Assembly: GCA_041608535.1 (NCBI GenBank)
Contig: JBFISM010000190.1
Location: 1-5,083 of the forward strand
Direction of reading: 5' to 3'
Length of the DNA: 5,083 nucleotides
Source of the DNA: JBFISM01 sp041608535
Lineage (GTDB): Bacteria; Actinomycetota; Acidimicrobiia; Spongiisociales; UBA5794
In this document: positions 1 through 5,083 of the stretch, piece by piece
Position numbering within the stretch: the stretch's first letter is position 1
Layout of the letters: the number at the start of each line of letters is the position of its first letter
The notes under the pieces: generated by a model
What the model was told of the DNA's origin: nothing
The model's database searches: none
The model's input: the letters and a program-made list of their open reading frames with translations, nothing else
Position numbers and translations under genes: made by a program

Positions 1-1068
1 AACTTCGACGTGAACCGTGGCGAGATCTTCGTCGTCATGGGGCTGTCCGGATCCGGGAAGTCGACTGCCATCCGCACGGTGAACAAGCTCATCGACGTGA
101 CCGCCGGCGAGGTGATCGTGGACGGCACCGATGTGCAAAAGCTCGATGGCCCCGAGCTACAGGAGTTCCGCCGCCGCCACATGGGCATGGTGTTTCAGCA
201 CTTTGCGCTGTTCCCACACCGCAATGTCATCGACAACGTTGGGTACGGATTGAAGGTGCAGGGTGTCCCGAAATCCGAGCGGGACAAGGCTTCGATCAAA
301 GCTCTCTCGTTGGTGGGCCTCGAGGCATACGCCGAGAACGCTCCCAGCGAGCTGTCCGGCGGTATGCAGCAGCGCGTGGGATTGGCCCGAGCGCTCGCCT
401 CCGATCCCGACATCCTGCTCATGGACGAGGCGTTCAGCGCATTGGATCCCCTCATCCGACGCCAGATGCAAGACGAGATGATGGAGATTCAAGAAGAGCT
501 GCAGAAGACGATTTTGTTCATCACGCACGATCTCAATGAGGCGCTCCGGATCGGAGACCGGGTCTGCATCATGAAGGACGGTGCCGTGGTCCAGATCGGA
601 ACGCCCGAGGAGATCCTCACGCAACCTGCCACCGGCTACGTGGCCGAGTTCGTGCAGGACGTCGATCAGGGTCGCGTGATCCAAGTGCATGAGCTCATGG
701 TGGAGCCATATCCGCTCACGGAAACTGCATCGCTCAAGGACGCAATGGGCCATCTGGGTGATCGAGCCGGCGTGTTCGTGCTCGATGAGCACGGTAGGCC
801 CGTGAGCGTTTGCACCGCCGCAGACTGTATTCGTGCCGCTGCAGTCGGCACCACCGACCTGGCCCCGGCGCTGCGGACCGACTTCGTCACCGCCACGCCG
901 GAGATGACCCTCAACGAGGTGTATGCCGCTGCGGGCAAAGGTCTGCCCATTGCCGTTGTCGACGAGAGCGGCAAGCTGGTGGGGAATCTCGACCCCAGAC
1001 ACATCATGGAGGAGATGGGCAGAGTGGAAAGGCTCATCGACGGTTTCGAGCGAGAGGTGTTCATGTGA
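1..1068 (+). CDS. proV: Glycine betaine/proline ABC transporter ATPase with tandem CBS domains (5' truncated)
   Basis: This is the ATP-hydrolysing subunit of a ProU/OpuA-type osmolyte importer, acting on the cytoplasmic face of the membrane. The frame is open from the first base and the visible 355 residues begin just before the Walker A motif. By comparison with E. coli ProV (400 aa), roughly 45-50 N-terminal residues lie outside the window. The GTG at 10 is therefore an internal Val, not a start. Visible motifs, numbered from the first codon, are Walker A GLSGSGKST (14-22), Q-loop Gln66 in MVFQHFALFPH, signature LSGGMQQR (118-125), Walker B ILLMDE (138-143), D-loop SALD (146-149) and switch His176 in FITHDLNEA. 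The block MDEAFSALDPLIR is typical of the ProV/OpuAA branch. Residues from about 233 to 345 form two CBS domains, with VFVLDEHGRPVSV in the first and IAVVDESGKLVGNL in the second. In OpuA the CBS pair senses ionic strength; the same role here is inferred. All catalytic residues are intact. The stop overlaps the start of the permease gene. Confidence 0.96.
   Translation, partial: NFDVNRGEIFVVMGLSGSGKSTAIRTVNKLIDVTAGEVIVDGTDVQKLDGPELQEFRRRHMGMVFQHFALFPHRNVIDNVGYGLKVQGVPKSERDKASIKALSLVGLEAYAENAPSELSGGMQQRVGLARALASDPDILLMDEAFSALDPLIRRQMQDEMMEIQEELQKTILFITHDLNEALRIGDRVCIMKDGAVVQIGTPEEILTQPATGYVAEFVQDVDQGRVIQVHELMVEPYPLTETASLKDAMGHLGDRAGVFVLDEHGRPVSVCTAADCIRAAAVGTTDLAPALRTDFVTATPEMTLNEVYAAAGKGLPIAVVDESGKLVGNLDPRHIMEEMGRVERLIDGFEREVFM
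1052..1059 (+). promoter_or_regulatory. Ribosome binding site of the permease gene, inside the end of proV
   Basis: The purine-rich sequence GAGAGGTG lies five bases before the GTG at 1065 and inside the last codons of proV. It decides the permease start: the frame is open upstream as far as 810, but only this GTG has a Shine-Dalgarno-like element at suitable spacing. The junction reads ATGTGA, in which the last proV codon (ATG) and its stop TGA overlap the GTG start. Confidence 0.7.
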
Positions 1069-3182
1069 TCGTCCTGGCCCAAGCGACCGACCGGAGCATC
1101 TGGGACAACATCATCCTCGACCAATGGGAGATTCCTTTCGGTGCCTGGATGGATCAGGCGGTGGACTGGATCGACAGCAATCTGGGCTGGTTGCTCAACG
1201 CCATCGAGTGGCCGTTCAACACCCTCATCGGCGCGTTCGTGAACGATTTCCTTGCCGAGATCTCGTGGATCTGGGTCGTGCTCGGCATGGGGCTCATCGC
1301 CGCGCTCGCCCGCAACATCAAGGTGGGCGTTTTCGTGGCGGTCGCCCTCACGGTGTGCGGCATCCTCGGCAGCGCATATTGGATCGAGACGGCCCGCACG
1401 ATCGGGTTCATCGCCGTGGCCGTGCTCTTGTGCGTCATCATCGGCATACCGATCGGGATCGTCGCCGGGCGCGTCGACGGGGTGTGGCAGGTGGTGAGAC
1501 CGATACTCGACGCCATGCAGGTGGTGCACTCGTTCGTGTACATGTTGCCGTTCATCTTCTTCTGGGGCATCGGCGAGGTGTCGGCGACGATGGTGACGAT
1601 GATCTTCGCCCTGCCACCGTTGATCCGTCTCACCAACCTCGGTGTCCGGCAGGTGCCGGACGACGTGGTGGAAGCCAGCCGGGCGTATGGCGCCCCTGAA
1701 TGGCGCGTACTGTTCGATGTGCAGCTCCCGCTGGCACGGCCGGCGATCATGACCGGGATCAACCAGACGCTGCTGCTGGCGATCTCGATGCTGGGGATCG
1801 CCGCCATCATGGGCGCCGGTGGTCTGGGTCGGCTGCTCTTCCGGGCGCTGTCCAACCAGGATGTCGCGCTGGCAGCCTCGGGTGGGCTGGCGTTCTTCCT
1901 GGTGGCCGTCGTGCTCGACCGCATCTCACAACGAGAGGACACCGACACGGGCAACCTCTTCCACCGCATCCGCATGGCGTGGGCACATCGCCGCGACCCC
2001 GAGAAGTTGCTCGAGGGTGTCGAGGTGCCACAGCGTGTCGAGGCCGAGGTGCGCTACGCCGCGATCACCAGCCGCGAGCGGCTCCCTATGGCGCTGACGT
2101 TGCTCGGTGGGATCCTCGCCGTCGTGAGCGTGTATCTGCCCTGGACGGCTGACGCCGGCAAGATGAGTGCCTATGGCCGGCGGGAAGACCAAGATCTCGC
2201 AGGGTCCGTGTTCAGCGGTCTGGACGCCTCGGGTGGTTCGTATTTCGGGATCGTGGTGCTGGCCGTCGGCTTGTTCCTCATCCTGGCCGTTGTCGTGGCC
2301 TACCTGCGGCCGGGTCGGGGACCCCGCTGGCTGGCGGCGGACGGTGCACTCATCGCAGCGCCGGCGGGTTTGCTGGTTGCGCTGAGTCATTTCCTGGCGC
2401 CGCACATGGAGCTGGCGCTGGATCCGGGGACCGGGATTGGTGTGTGGCTGGCCATCATCGGTACGGCGCTAGCCACCGTCGGGGCGTTGCTGTGGACCGC
2501 TGTCGCACCGCACACCCCACTGCACCCGCTGAGCGCAGACGTCTCCTGGGGTCGGATGGTTGGAGTGGGCATCGCCGTCGTCGTGATCTTTGTCGGGGCC
2601 ATCTCGGGATGGGCGTTCGATGGCAGACAGGATGTGGTGATCAGCCCCGAGCTTCAGGCCGAGATCGAGCGGCTCCAGCAAGAGGCGGTGGACAACCCGG
2701 CCGAAGCCGGTCCCATCGCCGCCGAGTTGTCCGCATTGATGGCACAAGCGCGGGCCTCGAGAGCGATCGTCGCCGACGGCATCACCGCCGACGGTCCGCA
2801 GCTCGGACTGTATGCGTTGCTCGTCGCGATCGCTGCCGCCATCACCACGCTCCCGGCGATAGGGGTTTTCGGGCGCGACGAGCACAAGCAGTGGTTCTGG
2901 AGCGCACTGACCGCCGGACTCGGTATGGGGGTCGCCGCCATCGGCTTCGGCTGGATATTCACCCATGTCCGCAGCGCCGACCCCAACTACGTCAGCGGGA
3001 TCGGTGCATTCTTGGTGATGTCCGGAGGCGTCTTCCTGCTCGCTTCGACCATGAGCGTTCTCAAGGAGTTCAGGCGCTCCAAGGTGTATGGCGATGTCAT
3101 GCAGGGCGAGCTGCCTGTCGACGTAGACGCGGTCGGTGCCATCGCCGCCGACGTCGATGCATCGGTGGGGGTGAGCGGCTAG
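1065..3182 (+). CDS. proW: Glycine betaine/proline ABC transporter permease with a large duplicated C-terminal membrane extension
   Basis: This is the membrane channel subunit of the ProU-type importer, 705 residues from the GTG at 1065. Residues 1-290 are a complete ProW/OpuAB-type permease. They comprise an amphipathic N-terminal region with WEIPFGAWMDQAVDWI, membrane segments from about residue 67, and the EAA loop EASRAYGAPEWRVLFDVQLP (203-222), which docks on the ATPase. The family-typical MLGIAAIMGAGGLG (242-255) and a final helix near 268-284 follow. E. coli ProW is about 354 aa and B. subtilis OpuAB about 282 aa, so about 415 residues are extra. A positively charged, probably cytoplasmic linker (286-340) leads into eight further predicted helices, near 341-359, 393-413, 422-444, 456-479, 498-516, 579-600, 609-632 and 645-664. 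A soluble, acidic Val/Asp/Ala-rich tail ends the protein. The helices look like two copies of a four-helix unit. The gene overlaps proV by 4 bases, and the frame is continuous with coding-like codon use throughout, so the extension is not a read-through artefact. The transport role is secure; the role of the extension is unknown. Confidence 0.93.
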   Translation: MIVLAQATDRSIWDNIILDQWEIPFGAWMDQAVDWIDSNLGWLLNAIEWPFNTLIGAFVNDFLAEISWIWVVLGMGLIAALARNIKVGVFVAVALTVCGILGSAYWIETARTIGFIAVAVLLCVIIGIPIGIVAGRVDGVWQVVRPILDAMQVVHSFVYMLPFIFFWGIGEVSATMVTMIFALPPLIRLTNLGVRQVPDDVVEASRAYGAPEWRVLFDVQLPLARPAIMTGINQTLLLAISMLGIAAIMGAGGLGRLLFRALSNQDVALAASGGLAFFLVAVVLDRISQREDTDTGNLFHRIRMAWAHRRDPEKLLEGVEVPQRVEAEVRYAAITSRERLPMALTLLGGILAVVSVYLPWTADAGKMSAYGRREDQDLAGSVFSGLDASGGSYFGIVVLAVGLFLILAVVVAYLRPGRGPRWLAADGALIAAPAGLLVALSHFLAPHMELALDPGTGIGVWLAIIGTALATVGALLWTAVAPHTPLHPLSADVSWGRMVGVGIAVVVIFVGAISGWAFDGRQDVVISPELQAEIERLQQEAVDNPAEAGPIAAELSALMAQARASRAIVADGITADGPQLGLYALLVAIAAAITTLPAIGVFGRDEHKQWFWSALTAGLGMGVAAIGFGWIFTHVRSADPNYVSGIGAFLVMSGGVFLLASTMSVLKEFRRSKVYGDVMQGELPVDVDAVGAIAADVDASVGVSG
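2088..3068 (+). repeat. Tandem duplication of a four-helix membrane module within the permease (protein level)
   Basis: Module A spans residues 342-478 (2088-2498) and module B residues 496-668 (2550-3068). Both follow the same plan. Helix 1 ends in an aromatic outer motif (YLPW in A, SGWAF in B). A long outer loop ends in a spaced Gly/Ala motif: G385, A388, G390, G395 in A and G572, A575, G577, G581 in B. Next come helix 2, a short basic inner loop (RPGRGPR in A, FGRDEHK in B) and helix 3. A short outer loop with Asp-Pro then GIG follows (DPGTGIG at 453-459 and DPNYVSGIG at 639-647), and then helix 4. The copies are strongly diverged and no DNA-level repeat is apparent. Module A resembles the common actinobacterial small membrane proteins with a PW motif after helix 1. 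That resemblance is from memory and not searched. Confidence 0.6.
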
Positions 3183-3216
3183 ACGCGCAGAACGGGGGCA
3201 CGCAACGGAGGATTGC

Positions 3217-3245
3217 CGGCCGGCAGCGGTCTCGTGTGCCGGCCG
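3217..3245 (+). other. GC-rich intercistronic stem-loop
   Basis: CGGCCGGCA (3217-3225) is perfectly complementary to TGCCGGCCG (3237-3245), giving a 9-bp stem with an 11-base loop. The left arm also sits in a 12-base self-complementary sequence (TGCCGGCCGGCA, 3214-3225), so alternative pairings exist. There is no run of T after it, so it is not a standard terminator. It could act as an attenuator or protect the 3' end of processed proVW mRNA; function is inferred. Confidence 0.5.
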
Positions 3246-3355
3246 AGCGAAGGGCGTGGGCGACCGCCTAAGAAAACGTAATCGACTACCGTCGCCGTCA
3301 GGAGTCGTGCCGCAGAATGCGTATATGTGTATGCGTATGCGCGCACGACGGATAC

Positions 3356-3363
3356 GAGGAGGA
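3356..3363 (+). promoter_or_regulatory. Strong ribosome binding site of the binding-protein gene
   Basis: GAGGAGGA contains the core AGGAGG (3357-3362), with 10 bases between that core and the ATG at 3373. It is the strongest Shine-Dalgarno sequence in the window and fixes the start of the lipoprotein. It fits the usual need for excess binding protein over the membrane subunits. Confidence 0.85.
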
Positions 3364-3372
3364 AACTTCCGC

Positions 3373-4557
3373 ATGAAACCGAGCAAGCTGAAGCTGCTAG
3401 CAGCGCTGGTGGCGGCGTTCGCTCTCGTTGCGGCAGCGTGTGGTGGCGACGATGACACGTCCGAACCCGCTGCCCCCGATGCGGCGGACACGACGCAAGC
3501 TGCGGACACCACCGCGGCACCGGCGGAGAGGCCAATGCCCGGCGAGGGCACGACCATCACGATGGCGCGTGCCGACTGGTCGACCGGCTACTTCCAGGCG
3601 GCCGTGTATCGCCAGCTGCTACAGGAGCTGGGCTACGAGGTCACCGATCCGGCTGATCTCGAGTTGGGACCATCGCTCGCCTATCTCTCGATGGCGCAGG
3701 GCGATTTCGACTTCTGGGTCAACAGCTGGTACCCGGGCCACGCCAGCTGGTGGGAGCCGGAGCTGCCCGACGGCTCGAAGGTGGGTGACCATCTCGAGAT
3801 CGTCGGTGAGGAGATGATGGCGGGTGGTCTCCAGGGCTATCTCGTGACCAAGTCGTTCGCCGAGGAGTTCGGTCTCACCACCCTCGACGACCTCAACAAC
3901 AACCCCGATGCGCTGGCTGCCTTCGACGCCGCAGACCCGGTCCCCGGCAACGGGATCGCCGACATCTATGGCTGTCAGGAGAGCTGGACGTGTGACAACA
4001 TCATCGAGAGCCAGATCGCGTTCTCGGGATGGGAGAACATCACCCAGACGATCGCCGGGTACGACGCCATGGTCGCCGAGGCCATCGACAAGGCCAACAG
4101 TGGCGAGCCCATGGTGATCTACACCTGGACCCCGAGCGCCTACATCACCGAGCTGCGTCCCGGTGACAATGTCGTGTGGCTCGGTGTCGAGGAGGTCATC
4201 GACGACTCGAACCCGCTGGAACAGGATGGTGGCGAGGCTCATGACCAGCGTCCCGGTCAGGCCAACATCGGCGCCGATCAGTGTCCGGTTGCCGACACCA
4301 TGGGAACCTGTCAGCTCGGCTGGGTGGCCGCCGACATCCAGGTGACGGCCAACCAGGAGTTCCTCGAGGCCAACCCGGCAGCCAAGCGGCTGTTCGAGCT
4401 GGTCCAGCTTCCGATCATCGATGTCTCGCTCGCCAACGTCGAGCAGGACAACGGTCGGAACACCAACGAGGACATCCAGGAGCTGGCCGCTGAGTGGATC
4501 GAGCGCAACCGTGAGCTCGTCGACTCGTGGCTAGACGAGGCTGCGGCTGCGGCGTAG
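3373..4557 (+). CDS. proX: Glycine betaine/proline-betaine substrate-binding lipoprotein, ProX type
   Basis: This is the extracytoplasmic receptor that delivers compatible solutes to the permease, 394 residues from the ATG at 3373. That start is chosen because a strong AGGAGG precedes it and a signal peptide follows at once: MKPSKLK, then a hydrophobic stretch, ending A-A-A-C with Cys23 as the lipidated residue. Residues 24-57 are an Ala/Asp/Thr/Pro linker to the anchored domain. From about residue 58 the protein tracks E. coli ProX closely. The three aromatic cage Trp residues are present: W119 (VNSWYPGH), W205 (GCQESWTC) and W252 (IYTWTP), matching E. coli W65, W140 and W188 of the mature protein. 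C201 and C207 match the E. coli disulfide that brackets the second Trp. The C-terminal half has FLEANPAAKRLFELVQLP (330-347), a family hallmark. An insertion around 284-318 includes a second Cys pair (C304, C313) that I do not recall from E. coli ProX. Substrate is most likely glycine betaine or a similar betaine; the exact ligand cannot be fixed from sequence. It is last in the operon and followed by a terminator. Confidence 0.95.
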   Translation: MKPSKLKLLAALVAAFALVAAACGGDDDTSEPAAPDAADTTQAADTTAAPAERPMPGEGTTITMARADWSTGYFQAAVYRQLLQELGYEVTDPADLELGPSLAYLSMAQGDFDFWVNSWYPGHASWWEPELPDGSKVGDHLEIVGEEMMAGGLQGYLVTKSFAEEFGLTTLDDLNNNPDALAAFDAADPVPGNGIADIYGCQESWTCDNIIESQIAFSGWENITQTIAGYDAMVAEAIDKANSGEPMVIYTWTPSAYITELRPGDNVVWLGVEEVIDDSNPLEQDGGEAHDQRPGQANIGADQCPVADTMGTCQLGWVAADIQVTANQEFLEANPAAKRLFELVQLPIIDVSLANVEQDNGRNTNEDIQELAAEWIERNRELVDSWLDEAAAAA

Positions 4558-4573
4558 CGAAGACCAGAACGAG

Positions 4574-4613
4574 ACGAGCGAGGGCGGGGTGACCACACCC
4601 CGCCCTCTCTCGT
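4574..4613 (+). terminator. Strong hairpin terminator after proX, probably bidirectional
   Basis: The arms 4574-4591 and 4596-4613 pair over 18 positions with a single mismatch (C4579 against T4608) around a 4-base loop, ACCA. The inner 12 bp (GAGGGCGGGGTG and its complement) are perfect and very GC-rich. It starts 16 bases after the proX stop. There is no T-run, as is common for actinobacterial terminators. It lies between two convergent genes and the symmetrical stem could stop transcription from both sides. Confidence 0.85.
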
Positions 4614-4660
4614 GAGGATCGAACCTTCTCGAACAGACCGGGCCGGAGGCACGGCGGCAG

Positions 4661-5083
4661 TCACACCGGAGGGAGGGTGCGGACCGCACCATGGGGTGAG
4701 GGTTCGGTTGCAGCCGGCACGGTGCGCACGATGACTGCGTCACACAGCCGGGCGAGAAGGCTGGGTGGCTGTGCGACGTGGTCGGCCGGCTGCGATCCCC
4801 AGATGTCCTGACGCTTCACGGCCACTGCATTGCCGGCGGCTCGCAAACCGATACCGAGTGCTGCGAGGGCAGTCGCTACTCCGGCGAGTGAGTCGAGCGG
4901 GCTGCCGGCGACGAAGAGGAACACGCACACACTCGTCACCGCCGTGAGTGTGTGGATGAGAGCACGCAGCGTGCGTGAACGAGTCTCCTCCGTGGCGAGC
5001 GCATCCCGTTGCGCCGCGGCAAAGCTGTGGTGTCGGACGGATTCGGCGATCGGCAGCCCAACTGTGTGGTGAGGATCGCTGGC
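4661..5083 (-). CDS. Hypothetical membrane protein, C-terminal part (5' end outside window)
   Basis: The minus-strand frame is open from the window end (5083) to a TGA at 4661-4663, giving 140 visible residues; the start is beyond the window. Codons show the expected G/C preference at third positions, and the convergent layout with a shared terminator supports a real gene. The visible part has a hydrophilic stretch (1-36, with AESVRHHSFAAAQRDALATEE). Two predicted membrane helices follow near 42-60 (TLTAVTSVCVFLFVAG) and 64-84 (LAGVATALAALGIGLRAAG), then a soluble Pro-rich tail of about 55 residues. I do not recognise the family. The segment from RSRTLRALI through GIGLRAAGNAV faintly recalls the pore-lining region of MscS-type mechanosensitive channels, but no beta domain follows, so this is only a weak hint. 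A GTG at 4939 could be an internal start but would cut into the first helix. Confidence 0.6.
   Translation of the reverse strand, partial: ASDPHHTVGLPIAESVRHHSFAAAQRDALATEETRSRTLRALIHTLTAVTSVCVFLFVAGSPLDSLAGVATALAALGIGLRAAGNAVAVKRQDIWGSQPADHVAQPPSLLARLCDAVIVRTVPAATEPSPHGAVRTLPPV

Larger units (their letters stand above)
3183..3372 (+). other. 190-bp spacer between permease and binding-protein genes
   Basis: No convincing gene lies here. The spacer holds a GC-rich stem-loop (3217-3245), then a short A-rich stretch (around 3269-3282), short direct repeats of ATGCGTAT (3317-3324 and 3331-3338), and the Shine-Dalgarno sequence of the binding-protein gene at its end. This is much longer than the 4-base overlap between the two upstream genes. 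The binding protein may therefore have its own promoter or be differentially expressed by RNA processing. I could not identify a good -35/-10 pair. Confidence 0.55.

Noticed and set aside
157..1002. Long minus-strand open frame opposite proV
   Set aside because: It lies antisense to conserved ATPase motifs, and its translation is His/Arg/Gly-rich with no recognisable domain. It is a mirror of high-GC codon use.
810..1064. Permease frame is open upstream to an ATG-type start at 810, giving a 790-aa product
   Set aside because: This part overlaps the CBS-domain coding region of proV, its translation is Arg/Cys/His-rich shadow sequence, and the GTG at 1065 has a suitable ribosome binding site and gives a normal ProW N terminus.
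3318..3329. TATATG-like -10 promoter box before proX
   Set aside because: It lacks the final T of a good -10 hexamer and I found no -35 at proper spacing, so it is noted only as part of the repeat patch and not called as a promoter.
3256..3372. Upstream GTG start for the binding protein at 3256, adding 39 residues
   Set aside because: The added residues are Arg/Met-rich and would bury the lipoprotein signal peptide inside the protein. The ATG at 3373 follows a strong AGGAGG and begins directly with the signal peptide.
2469..3560. Minus-strand open frame of 363 codons across the permease end, spacer and proX start
   Set aside because: It is antisense to well-supported coding sequence on both sides of the spacer and has low-complexity composition and no family resemblance.
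3619..4242. Minus-strand open frame opposite proX
   Set aside because: Its translation (many Val, Asp, Gly and Leu) mirrors the proX codons, and the + strand product has complete ProX motifs.
4830..5072. Plus-strand open frame of 80 codons near the window end
   Set aside because: Its translation is Arg/Ser/Ala-rich without domain or membrane pattern. The opposite strand gives a frame open to the window edge, with two clear hydrophobic segments and better third-position codon bias.
1..5083. CRISPR array, tRNA/rRNA gene or insertion sequence
   Set aside because: I saw no regularly spaced repeats, no tRNA-like cloverleaf or rRNA sequence, and no transposase or terminal inverted repeats in the window.

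Overview
The window carries most of a ProU-type (OpuA/ProU family) glycine betaine / proline betaine ABC transporter operon on the + strand: a 5'-truncated ATPase gene (proV-like, 1-1068), a permease gene (proW-like, 1065-3182) and a substrate-binding lipoprotein gene (proX-like, 3373-4557). A strong hairpin terminator follows at 4574-4613. The far end (4661-5083) holds the 3' part of a convergent minus-strand gene for an unidentified small membrane protein that runs off the window.

The DNA is GC-rich with strong G/C preference at third codon positions. The binding protein has a lipoprotein signal ending in A-A-A-C-G-G-D-D-D, followed by an Ala/Asp/Thr/Pro-rich linker. This style is typical of high-GC Actinobacteriota and is especially reminiscent of Acidimicrobiia. 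The taxonomic placement is an inference from style only.

The expected mechanism is as follows. ProX is anchored outside the membrane and captures a quaternary-ammonium osmolyte through an aromatic cage. ProW forms the channel, and ProV hydrolyses ATP and carries two C-terminal CBS domains, which in the related OpuA transporter sense ionic strength. proV and proW overlap by 4 bases and are probably translationally coupled. proX is separated from proW by 190 bp that contains a GC-rich stem-loop, short direct repeats and a strong Shine-Dalgarno sequence, so proX could be expressed at a different level.

The most unusual feature is the permease. It is 705 residues, against about 280-350 for ordinary ProW/OpuAB proteins. 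The normal permease domain ends near residue 290 and is followed by about 415 extra residues, which I read as two tandem copies of a four-helix membrane module. The second copy has a long charged extracytoplasmic loop. This extension has no role in known ProU transporters and is the best candidate here for something undescribed.
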